A stretch of DNA of 64,000 nt from Sandaracinobacteroides sp039808025. Its GTDB lineage: Bacteria; Pseudomonadota; Alphaproteobacteria; Sphingomonadales; Sphingomonadaceae. A program made the translations under genes and the position numbers. Location of the stretch: contig JBDHSK010000010.1 in NCBI GenBank assembly GCA_039808025.1, positions 1-64,000 of the forward strand. The letters run 5' to 3'. Positions 15,701-24,138 of the stretch are shown one piece after another (the stretch's first letter is position 1; each line of letters opens with the position of its first letter). The notes under the pieces were generated by a model that saw nothing but the letters and a program-made list of their open reading frames with translations, made no database searches and was not told where the DNA came from.

Positions 15701-16702
15701 ATGGGGAAATCAGCTACATGGATGGGGCGGCTGCTGGCGGCGGCTGCCCTGCTGGCGGCAAGCGGAGCGGCCGATGCCGCTGCCGTCAATCCCACCAAAC
15801 TGGTGATCTTCGGTGACAGTTTCATCGACGCCGGCAATATTGCCATAGCCACCGGCGGTGTCATTCCCGACCCGGCGCTCGGCTATTGGCGTGGCCGCTT
15901 TTCCGAGGGGCCGACCTGGGCGGATTATCTGGGGTTTGCAAGCCTTGGCTATGCCGCCGGCCCGTCGCTGGCAGGAGGCACCAATTTCGCTTTTGGCGGT
16001 GCGCGCGGCGCTGGCGATGATCTGCGCCCCGAAGGCGCGATTCCCGGCCTGCCAACGCAGGGCGCCATGTTCGTCTCGACGCTGGGGCCGGGCAACCCGT
16101 TCGACCCGGATGCCCTTTATATCATCAACTTCGGCAATAACGATGTGAACGCCATCCAGTCGGGCGATACCGAGGGCATGACGATCCCGGAATATCAGGC
16201 GGCCTATGTCAACAACATGGTGGGCGCGGTGCAGGCGCTCGCCGGTGCCGGCGCCCACCACATCCTGTTGGCAGGCGTTCCCAATCCGCTTGAAACGGAA
16301 GGCCAGGTGTTGCAGGCCATGCTCGACGCCGCGCTCGACGCCGCCGAACCGGCGCTTCCCGGCGGCACGACTCTGTACCGCTTTGATTATTTCAACTTCT
16401 TCCTGTCGCTTCTGGCCGACCCGACGCAATATGGCCTGCCCGCCGACCTCGATTTCACCACGCCCTGTCTGGTTGCGAAAGTGCCGGGGCCGGGGATCGA
16501 CTGCACCGGCTATTTATCGTTCGACGGCACCCATGTGACACGGGCGGTGCAGCAGGCTATCGCCGTGCAGATGGCCCGGCAGGTGGGGCTGGCAGTGGTG
16601 CCCGAGCCGGCGAGCTGGGCGCTGATGATCAGCGGTTTCGGGCTGGTGGGGCTGGCGGTGCGGCGGCGCAAGGCGGCGACGGCCGTTCGTCTGGTGCACT
16701 AA
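15701..16702 (+). CDS. Secreted SGNH/GDSL-type esterase with PEP-CTERM tail
   Basis: This is an extracellular lipase/esterase-like protein of 333 residues. The ATG with a GGGAGAG ribosome site opens a signal peptide (residues 1-28). The GDSL block FGDSFIDAGN carries the nucleophile Ser40, and the late block FDGTHVT supplies the Asp and His. The C-terminus is a PEP-CTERM sorting signal: VVPEPASW from about residue 299, a hydrophobic helix, then RRRK. Such proteins are processed by an exosortase and appear on the surface or in exopolysaccharide. The substrate cannot be told. A similar architecture is known for thermolabile haemolysin-type and choline-esterase-type SGNH proteins. Confidence 0.85.
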   Translation: MGKSATWMGRLLAAAALLAASGAADAAAVNPTKLVIFGDSFIDAGNIAIATGGVIPDPALGYWRGRFSEGPTWADYLGFASLGYAAGPSLAGGTNFAFGGARGAGDDLRPEGAIPGLPTQGAMFVSTLGPGNPFDPDALYIINFGNNDVNAIQSGDTEGMTIPEYQAAYVNNMVGAVQALAGAGAHHILLAGVPNPLETEGQVLQAMLDAALDAAEPALPGGTTLYRFDYFNFFLSLLADPTQYGLPADLDFTTPCLVAKVPGPGIDCTGYLSFDGTHVTRAVQQAIAVQMARQVGLAVVPEPASWALMISGFGLVGLAVRRRKAATAVRLVH

Positions 16703-16759
16703 CGCCTGCTGGCAGGTTGGGTGGCCGGGCCGCGCTTGACCGCGTGGCAGGGGCAGCGC

Positions 16760-17986
16760 ATGAAGTGGCGCATGTCCATACGCATGAACAGCTTGCCCCG
16801 TTTCGTTGCCGCCCTGCTGCTGGCCACTGCAACCACTGCCACCGCGCAGCCCGCCGGAGGGCAGCCTTTGGCTGCCGCCATCGACCAGCGGGTCGAGCGG
16901 GTGCTGACGACGGTGCCGCTGTCGGATGGTCATAACGACTGGCCGATGGCGCTGCGCCAGGCCTATGGCGTCGAGGGCGCCAAGACCGCCGATCTTTATG
17001 CCGACCCGTCGAAGCGCACGCCGCCGGGGCATACATCGATTCCGTGGGCGCGGCAGGGCCACCTCGGGCTGCAGTTGTGGTCGGTTTATGTGTCGGCGAA
17101 CCAGCCGCCTGCCGACGCCGTGAAACAGACGTTCGAGCAGATCGCCATCGTGCGGGCGATGGCCGCCAACAACCCCAAAGATCTGCAACTGGTGACCACA
17201 GCCGATGAAGCCGAGGCGGCGTTCAAGGCCGGGCGCATCGCCAGTTTCATTGCCCTTGAAGGCGCCCACCAGATCGACGACGACATCGCGACGCTGCGCC
17301 GTGCCTATGCGCAGGGCGTGCGATCGATGACACTTGCCCATTCGCTGCCCACCAAGCTGTTCGACAGTGCCACCGCGCCACCGCGCCACAATGGCATGGC
17401 CGAGGGCGGCAAGGCGATGATTGCCGAGATGAACCGGCTGGGGGTATTGGTAGATCTCTCGCACGTCTCGCCCGATGTGATGCGTCAGGCGCTCGATGTC
17501 ACAAAAGCGCCGGTGATCTTCTCGCACTCGGGGGCGCGGGCCATTACCGATCACCCGCGCGATGTGCCCGATGATGTGCTGAAGCGGCTTCCGGCCAACG
17601 GCGGAATCGTGATGGTGACGTTCGTGCCCGCCTTCATCGACCAGCACCGCACCGACTGGGAAAAGGCCCGCCCGGCCGCCGGCCCCGACCGGGTGGCGTG
17701 GGAGAAAACCCACCCGCGCCCGGTGTCGACTCTGGCGATGGTGGCCGACCATATCGACCATGTCGCCAAAGTGGCGGGTTATGATCATGTCGGCATTGGC
17801 GGCGATTTCGACGGTATCCCCGACACGCCCAAAGGCCTCGAAGACGTGCGGCGCTATCCGGCGCTGTTTGCCGAGCTGGCGCGGCGCGGCTGGTCTGACG
17901 CCAACCTCGAAAAGCTGGCCGGACGCAATTTCCTCAGGGTGTTGCGTGCCAACGAGGCCGTGGCCCGCCAGTTGCAGGGCCGCTGA
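16760..17986 (+). CDS. Membrane dipeptidase (peptidase family M19), exported
   Basis: The protein resembles renal-type dipeptidases, which are zinc enzymes that cut dipeptides, including D-amino-acid dipeptides. The chosen ATG follows AGGGG and gives 408 residues with a signal peptide of about 30. The metal motif HND lies at residues 58-60. The later ligands appear in FIALEGAH, LSHV, FSHSGAR and GGDFDG, so the active site looks complete. It probably acts in the periplasm. The preceding esterase gene ends 57 bp upstream on the same strand, but there is no sign of a shared pathway. Confidence 0.88.
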   Translation: MKWRMSIRMNSLPRFVAALLLATATTATAQPAGGQPLAAAIDQRVERVLTTVPLSDGHNDWPMALRQAYGVEGAKTADLYADPSKRTPPGHTSIPWARQGHLGLQLWSVYVSANQPPADAVKQTFEQIAIVRAMAANNPKDLQLVTTADEAEAAFKAGRIASFIALEGAHQIDDDIATLRRAYAQGVRSMTLAHSLPTKLFDSATAPPRHNGMAEGGKAMIAEMNRLGVLVDLSHVSPDVMRQALDVTKAPVIFSHSGARAITDHPRDVPDDVLKRLPANGGIVMVTFVPAFIDQHRTDWEKARPAAGPDRVAWEKTHPRPVSTLAMVADHIDHVAKVAGYDHVGIGGDFDGIPDTPKGLEDVRRYPALFAELARRGWSDANLEKLAGRNFLRVLRANEAVARQLQGR

Positions 17987-18002
17987 CCGCCGCACCCTGC
18001 AA

Positions 18003-18042
18003 CCGGCGCTTCAGGCCCGGCGCTTCAGGTCCGGTGCTTCAG
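18003..18042. repeat. Short tandem repeat, 14 bp x about 2.9
   Basis: The unit CCGGCGCTTCAGG plus one base occurs at 18003-18016 and 18017-18030, with a partial variant CCGGTGCTTCAG at 18031-18042. It lies between two convergent genes and runs into the stop codon of the minus-strand membrane-protein gene. Confidence 0.75.
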
Positions 18043-18260
18043 ATGAAGCCACCGCCCAGCGACAGCCGCACCAGGGCAACCGCTATGACGACAAGGTTCA
18101 GGATCTGGCCTTCGCGGTGTCGTGACAGCAGCCCCAGCACCAGGCCCAGCCCGGCAATCGGCAGCACGAACCAGTTGGCCCAGCCAATGAAGGGGATGAT
18201 TCCGAAAACGGCAATGGCGCCGGCGACGACACCGATGAGGAGCGACAGGATATTCAACAT
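18039..18260 (-). CDS. Small hydrophobic membrane protein, 73 aa
   Basis: The family is not recognised. From the ATG at 18260 the product has three hydrophobic stretches (about residues 3-24, 30-48 and 53-70) separated by short polar turns (WANW, SRHREGQ), which suggests a three-pass inner-membrane protein. The predicted stop falls in a tandem repeat. The divergent neighbour is agmatine deiminase. Longer readings of this frame, up to 303 residues, run antisense through that enzyme gene and are rejected. Confidence 0.6.
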   Translation of the reverse strand: MLNILSLLIGVVAGAIAVFGIIPFIGWANWFVLPIAGLGLVLGLLSRHREGQILNLVVIAVALVRLSLGGGFI

Positions 18261-18347
18261 GGGCCTTTGTGGTCCTTCCCTATGGGTCCCGCTCTCTTGG
18301 GGCAGGGATATGGAAAGCCGTTGTGGAATTGCAAGGCACCATCGCCT

Positions 18348-19322
18348 ATGGATGACGCCATGAGCCACTTCCCCCCCGCCGAATGGTCGCCGCAGCGGGC
18401 GCTGTTCACTGCCTTTCCGTCTGATGCCGCGCTGTGGCTCGATGATCTGCAGCCGGCGCGCGCGGAAGTGACGGCACTGGTGCGCACGCTGGCGGCCAGC
18501 GTTCCCGTGCATGTGCTGGCAAGCGGCGACGAGGCCGTTACCGCTGCCACGAAAGCGCTGGGTGCTTGCGCCACCATCCATGCCATTGCCTTTGGCGACA
18601 TCTGGCTGCGCGATACCGGGCCGATATTCACCGGCGCCGAGGCCGCCGTGCGCTTCCGCTTCAATGGCTGGGGCGGCAAATATGTGCTGGCCCATGATGA
18701 CAGCGTTGGCGCGGAAATGGCGGGGCTGATGGCGGCCTCGGTGACGGCGGTTGATTGCGTGATGGAAGGCGGGGCGCTGGAGTTCGATGGCCAGGGCCTT
18801 GTCATCACCACCGAACAATGCCTTCTGAACCCCAACCGCAACCCCGGATGGACCCGTGAAACCGCCGAGCGGGTGCTGCGCCATGCCTTCGGCGCGCGGC
18901 GGGTGGTGTGGCTGGGCGAGGGGTTGCTGAACGATCATACCGATGGCCATGTCGACAATCTCGCCCGCTTTGTGGCGCCGGGAACCGTGGCGCTTCCCGT
19001 GGCGACCGCCGACGACCCCAACCGCCCGGTGTTCGATGATGCCCGCCAGCGGCTGCGGGCGGCCGGGCTGGCGGTGGCCGATATCCCTTCAGTGGGCCGC
19101 TTCGAGGTGGATGGTGCGGTGGTGCCGGCCAGCTACATGAACTGGATCGTTGCCAACGGTCAGGTGGTGGTGCCGCTTTATGGTGCCGCCAACGATCAGG
19201 CGGCGCTGGCGGCGGTGAAACGCTGCTTTCCCCGCCACAAGGTGACGGGGCTGGCCGCCAACCATATCCTCACCGGAGGCGGCAGTTTCCATTGCATCAC
19301 CCAGCAGGTGCCGCAGCCATGA
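18348..19322 (+). CDS. aguA: Agmatine deiminase
   Basis: AguA converts agmatine to N-carbamoylputrescine and ammonia. It belongs to the guanidino-group-modifying (PAD-like) fold. The 324-residue product shows GDIWLRDTGPI (residues 83-93), NDHTDGHVDNLAR with the catalytic His201, and the C-terminal nucleophile Cys316 in GGGSFHCITQQ. MDDAMSH at 18348 is used; MSHFPP at 18360 is an equally possible start. The stop overlaps the aguB start by 4 nt, so both steps of the pathway are made together. Confidence 0.95.
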   Translation: MDDAMSHFPPAEWSPQRALFTAFPSDAALWLDDLQPARAEVTALVRTLAASVPVHVLASGDEAVTAATKALGACATIHAIAFGDIWLRDTGPIFTGAEAAVRFRFNGWGGKYVLAHDDSVGAEMAGLMAASVTAVDCVMEGGALEFDGQGLVITTEQCLLNPNRNPGWTRETAERVLRHAFGARRVVWLGEGLLNDHTDGHVDNLARFVAPGTVALPVATADDPNRPVFDDARQRLRAAGLAVADIPSVGRFEVDGAVVPASYMNWIVANGQVVVPLYGAANDQAALAAVKRCFPRHKVTGLAANHILTGGGSFHCITQQVPQP

Positions 19323-20167
19323 CGACGATGAACGTAGGGGCCGTGCAGATGGCGATGTCGGGGAACCGCGACGCCGATATTGCAAAGGCGATGGCGCTGG
19401 TGCGGCAGGCCGCGCAGCAGGGGGCGAAGATCGTGCTTCCGCCCGAGCTGTTCGAGGGCCAGTATTTCTGCACCGAACAGGAGGAGGCGCTGTTCGCCAC
19501 CGCCGCCCCTGCCGAAAGTCACCCGGCCGTGCAGGCGGCGCGCGCGGTGGCGCGCGACGAGGGCATCTGCATTCCCACCTCTTTCTTCGAACGTGACGGA
19601 CACCATTATTACAACAGCCTCGCCTTCGTGAACGACGAAGGCATGATCGATGGCGTCTATCGCAAGAGCCATATCCCCGACGGGCCGGGCTATATGGAGA
19701 AATTCTATTTCCGCCCCGGCAACACCGGCTTCCGGGTGTGGCCCACCCGCCATGGCACGGTGGGAGTCGGCATCTGCTGGGACCAGTGGTACCCGGAAAC
19801 CGCGCGGGCGCTGATGCTGATGGGCGCCGACATCCTGATGTACCCGACCGCCATCGGCGAGGAACCGCATGATGAAAGCCTTGACACCCGCCGCCTGTGG
19901 GTGCGCGCCATGGTGGGCCATGCGGTTTCCAACGTGGTTCCGGTGGTGGCCGCCAATCGGGTGGGCGTTGAAAACGGCCAGCGTTTTTACGGCAACAGCT
20001 TCATCTGCGACCAGCGCGGCGACATGGTGGCGGAAATGGATACCCAAAGCGAAGGGGTGATAACCGCCCGTTTTGATCTGGCGGAAATCGCCCGGCATCG
20101 CGCGGCGTTCGGCTTTTTCCGCGATCGTCGCCCGCAGCTCTATACCCGCCTTACCGAGGATATCTGA
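19319..20167 (+). CDS. aguB: N-carbamoylputrescine amidase
   Basis: AguB hydrolyses N-carbamoylputrescine to putrescine, completing the agmatine route. It is a 282-residue nitrilase-superfamily enzyme. The catalytic triad is visible as Glu43 (PPELFEG), Lys116 (RKSHIPDG) and Cys153 (GVGICWDQWYPE). The ATG sits in an ATGA overlap with aguA. Arginine decarboxylase, which would supply agmatine, is not in the window. Confidence 0.95.
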   Translation: MTTMNVGAVQMAMSGNRDADIAKAMALVRQAAQQGAKIVLPPELFEGQYFCTEQEEALFATAAPAESHPAVQAARAVARDEGICIPTSFFERDGHHYYNSLAFVNDEGMIDGVYRKSHIPDGPGYMEKFYFRPGNTGFRVWPTRHGTVGVGICWDQWYPETARALMLMGADILMYPTAIGEEPHDESLDTRRLWVRAMVGHAVSNVVPVVAANRVGVENGQRFYGNSFICDQRGDMVAEMDTQSEGVITARFDLAEIARHRAAFGFFRDRRPQLYTRLTEDI

Positions 20168-20187
20168 CAACGCAGCCGCCGGTAAAA

Positions 20188-20652
20188 GTGGTTGTGGGCC
20201 TGGGGGGAAACCGCCCCGGCCGCAATGGCCCGCCGGCAGCCGAGCTGCGGGCGGCAATCGCGGCGTTGCCAAAGCTGGGGTTCGCGGTGCTGGCGGTGTC
20301 GCGGTTGCGACAGACGGCACCGCTGGGGCCGTCGCAGCGGCGCTTTGCCAATGGTGCGGTGCTGGGGCTGTGGGCGGGCACTGCCGACGAACTTCTTGCG
20401 CAGCTGAAGGCTCTGGAACGCGCCTTTGGCCGCCGCCGCAACCGCCGCTGGGGGGAACGGGTGCTCGATTGCGACATTCTGGCGTTCGGCGAAGTTGCCT
20501 GCCGCTCCCGCAGGCTGGTCATTCCCCACCCGCAATTGGCAAAGCGTCGCTTTGCGCTTGAGCCCTTCGTCGATCTGTGGCCGGGCTGGCGCCACCCGCT
20601 GCTGGGGCGCACGGCTCGCCAACTGCTTGCGCTGTCGGGAAAGCGCCGCTAA
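20188..20652 (+). CDS. folK: 6-hydroxymethyl-dihydropterin pyrophosphokinase
   Basis: FolK transfers pyrophosphate from ATP to 6-hydroxymethyl-7,8-dihydropterin in folate synthesis. The family core is clear: a first strand ending in GLGGN (usually GSN), then ERAFGRRR, RWGERVLDCDIL and IPHPQLAKRRFALEP. A GTG start at 20188 gives 154 residues and places the first strand at the N-terminus; no ATG is available. It follows aguB by 20 nt on the same strand and may be co-transcribed. Confidence 0.88.
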   Translation: MVVGLGGNRPGRNGPPAAELRAAIAALPKLGFAVLAVSRLRQTAPLGPSQRRFANGAVLGLWAGTADELLAQLKALERAFGRRRNRRWGERVLDCDILAFGEVACRSRRLVIPHPQLAKRRFALEPFVDLWPGWRHPLLGRTARQLLALSGKRR

Positions 20653-20673
20653 ACGCCGACGCCTGATGGTTGG

Positions 20674-20749
20674 GGGTCCGTAGCTCAGTCGGTAGAGCAA
20701 GCGACTTTTAATCGAGAGGTCCCGGGTTCGAGTCCCGGCGGACCCACCA
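20674..20749 (+). tRNA. tRNA-Lys (anticodon TTT)
   Basis: A 76-nt cloverleaf with CCA encoded. The acceptor stem GGGTCCG pairs with CGGACCC, the D arm is GCTC/GAGC, the anticodon loop is CTTTTAA and the T arm is CCGGG/CCCGG. The lower anticodon stem pairs normally, but its two outer positions (27-43 and 28-42) are A-G and G-A mismatches. Confidence 0.95.
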
Positions 20750-20834
20750 TCGGCACGCTCCCGCACGTGCGGCCCGCCGGTTTCGGCGCCGCCTCGATCC
20801 TGCTATAAGGTTAACAGGGTAGGGGAGGCAGGCC

Positions 20835-21359
20835 ATGAGTTTCGCCGAGGAAGTGGAAAAGGTGCTGGCCCGCGAGGGCGGCTATGTGAACAACCCCAAT
20901 GATCGCGGTGGCGAGACCAATTTCGGAATCACCAAGGCGGTGGCACGCGCCCATGGCTATACCGGGCCAATGCAGGATCTGCCGCGCGCAACCGCCATTG
21001 CCATCTATCGCGCCGATTACTGGGACAAGCAGAACCTCGACAAGGTGGAGGCGCTGGCGCCAAGGCTGGCGGCCAAGCTGTTCGATGTGGGCGTGAACGC
21101 CGGCATCGGACGCGCGGGCAAGTGGCTGCAGCGCGCCCTCAACCTGTTCGTTGGCGGCCTTGATGTTGATGGCGACATCGGCAACCTCACCATCAACGCC
21201 CTCGAGGCGCTGAAAACCAGACGCGGCAAGCTTGCCACCGACCGCAACCTCGTGAAGCTGGTGAATGCCTTCCAGGCCAACCATTATGCCGAGCTGGCGG
21301 AGAACAGCCCGTCGCAAAAGACGTTTATCTGGGGCTGGATCGACAAGCGGGTGTCGTGA
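20835..21359 (+). CDS. Glycoside hydrolase family 108 muramidase-like protein
   Basis: The product resembles the GH108 (ZliS-like) N-acetylmuramidases that cleave peptidoglycan. The N-terminal signature around Glu14 (REGGYVNNPND) with GGETNFGIT and the DVGVNAG segment match the family, followed by a peptidoglycan-binding-type C-terminal half. It has 174 residues and no signal peptide. A strong ribosome site (AGGGGAGG) precedes the ATG. These enzymes are usually phage endolysins or release factors that need a holin, but no phage or holin gene is nearby, so it looks domesticated. It is convergent with tldD. Confidence 0.82.
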   Translation: MSFAEEVEKVLAREGGYVNNPNDRGGETNFGITKAVARAHGYTGPMQDLPRATAIAIYRADYWDKQNLDKVEALAPRLAAKLFDVGVNAGIGRAGKWLQRALNLFVGGLDVDGDIGNLTINALEALKTRRGKLATDRNLVKLVNAFQANHYAELAENSPSQKTFIWGWIDKRVS

Positions 21360-21372
21360 CCGGCTGGGGCGG

Positions 21373-22785
21373 TCAGGCGGTGCCGCCCACCGTCAGGCCT
21401 TCCACCAGCACTGTCGGCTGGCCGATTCCCACCGGCACCGATTGCCCGCCCTTGCCGCAGGTGCCTACCCCTTCGTCGAGAGCCAGATCATTGCCGATGC
21501 CGACGATCTTCTTCATTACCTCGGGGCCGTTGCCGATCAGGGTCGCACCTTTCACCGGGGCGCCAATGCGGCCATTTTCGATCAGGTAGGCCTCGGTGCA
21601 ACTGAACACGAACTTGCCCGAAACGATGTCGACCTGCCCGCCGCCAAAGTTCCGGGCATAGAGGCCGCGCTTCACCCCGCCCAGAAGCGAAGCGGGGTCG
21701 TCGTTGCCCGCCAGCATGAAGGTGTTGGTCATGCGCGGCATCGGCGGGTGCGCGAAGTTCTCGCGGCGGCCGTTGCCAGTGGCGTCCACCCCCATCAGCC
21801 GGGCGTTTATGCGATCCTGCATATAGCCTTTCAGGATGCCATCCTCGATCAGCACCGTGCGGCCGGTGGGGGTGCCTTCATCGTCGACGTTCAGCGACCC
21901 GCGGCGGTCGGGCAGGGTGCCATCGTCGATCACCGTGACGCCGGGCGCTGCCACCTGTTCGCCGATGCGGCCGGAAAACGCTGAGGTGCCCTTGCGGTTG
22001 AAATCACCTTCCAGCCCGTGGCCAACGGCCTCGTGCAGCAGCACGCCCGGCCAGCCCGGCGCCAGCACCACCTGCATGACGCCCGCAGGCGCCGGTACCG
22101 ATTCGAGGTTGACGAGCGCCTGCCTGAGCGCCTCGTCGATGGCATGCTGCCAGCCATCGTCGCTGAACAGCCGGTCATACGAGATGCGGCCGCCGAAGCC
22201 GAAGCTGCCGGATTCGCGGCGGCCATTGTGTTCGGCGACGATGGCGACGTTCAACCGCACCAGAGGCCGTGTGTCGTGCACCCGGCGGCCATCGGCACGG
22301 ATGATCTCGATCTGGCTGAACGAGGCGCTGAGCGAGGCCGTCACCTGGCTGACGCGCGGGTCGCGGGCGCGGGCGGCGGCATCGATGCTTTGCAGCAACG
22401 CCACCTTGTCGGCAAAGGCGCGGCCGCCCAGCGGGTCGGTATCGGTGTAGAGGCGACGGTTGGTGCCGTGGGGGGCGGCTGCCATCGCCACCGTGCCGCT
22501 GTGGCCGGCCTTCACCATGCGCACCGTCTCGGCGGCGCGGCGAATGGCCGAGGCGCTGATGTCGTTGGCGTGGGCATAGGCGGATACCTCGCCCATCACG
22601 CCGCGCAGCCCGAATCCCCGGGCCTGATCAAAGCTTGCGGCCTTCAGGCGGCCATCATCGAACTGGAACGATTCCGAAGCCAGCGATTGCAGGAACAGTT
22701 CGCCATCTTCAAGGCCTTCAAGGGCGACAGCCGTCAGTCGCTCGGCGTCATCGGCCGAGATATCAGCGTAAAGCGGGTTATCCAT
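21373..22785 (-). CDS. tldD: Metalloprotease TldD
   Basis: TldD is the catalytic half of the TldD/TldE (PmbA) zinc protease, which degrades unfolded peptides and matures some modified peptides. The 470-residue product has the zinc motif HEAVGHGLEGD at residues 251-261 (His251, Glu252, His256). The conserved C-terminal block CTEAYLIENG, the GTCGKGGQ segment and a final VGGTA are also present. The partner gene tldE is not in this window. Confidence 0.95.
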   Translation of the reverse strand: MDNPLYADISADDAERLTAVALEGLEDGELFLQSLASESFQFDDGRLKAASFDQARGFGLRGVMGEVSAYAHANDISASAIRRAAETVRMVKAGHSGTVAMAAAPHGTNRRLYTDTDPLGGRAFADKVALLQSIDAAARARDPRVSQVTASLSASFSQIEIIRADGRRVHDTRPLVRLNVAIVAEHNGRRESGSFGFGGRISYDRLFSDDGWQHAIDEALRQALVNLESVPAPAGVMQVVLAPGWPGVLLHEAVGHGLEGDFNRKGTSAFSGRIGEQVAAPGVTVIDDGTLPDRRGSLNVDDEGTPTGRTVLIEDGILKGYMQDRINARLMGVDATGNGRRENFAHPPMPRMTNTFMLAGNDDPASLLGGVKRGLYARNFGGGQVDIVSGKFVFSCTEAYLIENGRIGAPVKGATLIGNGPEVMKKIVGIGNDLALDEGVGTCGKGGQSVPVGIGQPTVLVEGLTVGGTA

Positions 22786-22817
22786 CGCCGCACCATAGAG
22801 TCAGTCGCCGGTAAAAC

Positions 22818-23579
22818 CTATAGCCGGATAAGGCTGATCTGGCGCCCATAGTCGGGCTCGCCCTGTAGCGTCGCGCGCCGGTAACTGAAAAAGCGGACGC
22901 TCTCGGCACAGGTATCGATGCCGACGCCCCGCGTGTTGCGGATGCCTGCCCGCTGCAGCCGGTGCAGGCAATAGGCCTCAAGCGCGAAAAACTGGTGGCC
23001 GGGGCGACCGGGGTGGAAGAAGCGGCGGTTTTCCGGGTCGGCGGCGGCAAAGCGGGCGGCAAAGGCGTCGTCCACTTCATAGCTGGCGGCGCCGATGCAC
23101 GGGCCAACGGCAGCAGCGATCTGGTCGCGCGATGCGCCTTGTTCCTCCATGGCGGCGATCGTTGCCTCGATGATGCCGCCCAGCGCCCCTTTCCAGCCGG
23201 CATGGGTGGCGGCCACCACGCCACTGGCGCGATCTTCTAGCAGGATGGGCGCGCAATCGGCGGTGAGGATTCCCAGTGCCAGCCCTGGTTGGCGGGTGAC
23301 AATGGCGTCGGCCGGCGGGCGGCCGTCGAGCGGCCAGCGCCCGGCGGCAACAGCGGTGGTGCCATGCACCTGATGCACGGTGACGAGGTCGTCGTGGCCA
23401 AGGCCCATGGCCGCGGCGGCAGCAGCGCGGTTCACCAGCACCAGAGCGCGCTGGTCAGACGAGCCAAGCCCGGTGTTGAGGCTGTGGAACAGCCCGCCCG
23501 ATACCCCGCCGGTGCGGCCGAGGAAGGCATGGCGGCTTTGCAGGTTGGCGGCCGTCACCACGGTCAGGGGCTCGCTCAC
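22818..23579 (-). CDS. pgeF: Peptidoglycan editing factor PgeF (YfiH family)
   Basis: PgeF is a zinc-dependent amidase that removes L-serine wrongly built into peptidoglycan precursors; the family was once annotated as laccase or polyphenol oxidase. Conserved metal-site segments are visible: HQVHG, LTADCAPILLED, THAGWKG and VGPCIG. GTG is used as the start (253 residues), with GAGGGTGA upstream overlapping the end of the preceding acetyltransferase gene. The gene is co-directional with that enzyme and with tldD. Confidence 0.92.
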   Translation of the reverse strand: MSEPLTVVTAANLQSRHAFLGRTGGVSGGLFHSLNTGLGSSDQRALVLVNRAAAAAAMGLGHDDLVTVHQVHGTTAVAAGRWPLDGRPPADAIVTRQPGLALGILTADCAPILLEDRASGVVAATHAGWKGALGGIIEATIAAMEEQGASRDQIAAAVGPCIGAASYEVDDAFAARFAAADPENRRFFHPGRPGHQFFALEAYCLHRLQRAGIRNTRGVGIDTCAESVRFFSYRRATLQGEPDYGRQISLIRL

Positions 23580-23589
23580 AGCGTCACCC

Positions 23590-24138
23590 TCATAGCGTCA
23601 GCCGCATGATGCGGTCGTCGTCGATCACCGAACCCACTCTGTAGGCATACTTGCCGCATTCGACGAAGCCGCGCCGTTCGTAGAAGCGGCGGGCGCGGGG
23701 GTTGTCGATCCACACCGTCAGATAGAGTTCCTGAAAGCCACGGTCGCGCGAAGTGTCGAGCGCCCAGTCGAGCATGGCGTCGGCCATGCCGCTGCCCTTG
23801 GCGGCGGGAAGCAGATACAGTTGCTGTACCACCCACCAACGCTTGCCGGTGGTGACGGGAAGCTGCTGCTGCCCCAACAGGCAGAAACCGGCAGGCTCGC
23901 CGCCCAGCGTACCCAGCATCACGGCGCTTTCCGGGGCGGTGATGGCCCGATGATAGAAGGCGCCATCGAAGGTGGTGAGGAATTCGTCGAGTTCGTCGGG
24001 CGGGTAATTGTGGCCGAAGGTGTCCCGGAAGCTGAGGTTGAACAGGCGTGCGACAGCCTCGGAGTCGGCAGGCGCCGCCGGGCGCACCGCCATGGCGGGC
24101 GGCAGAGGTTTGGGCATATCCGGGGGCAGATCAGGCAT
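23590..24138 (-). CDS. GNAT-family N-acetyltransferase
   Basis: This is a GCN5-related acetyltransferase of 182 residues; the substrate is unknown. The acetyl-CoA loop is seen in the segment LYLLPAAKGSGMADAML, and the C-terminal strand DNPRARRFYERRGF is typical of the fold. An N-terminal Pro-rich stretch of about 15 residues precedes the domain. Its start overlaps the end of the acyl-CoA ligase gene by 8 nt, so the two are translated together. Direct linkage of function is possible but not shown. Confidence 0.85.
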   Translation of the reverse strand: MPDLPPDMPKPLPPAMAVRPAAPADSEAVARLFNLSFRDTFGHNYPPDELDEFLTTFDGAFYHRAITAPESAVMLGTLGGEPAGFCLLGQQQLPVTTGKRWWVVQQLYLLPAAKGSGMADAMLDWALDTSRDRGFQELYLTVWIDNPRARRFYERRGFVECGKYAYRVGSVIDDDRIMRLTL

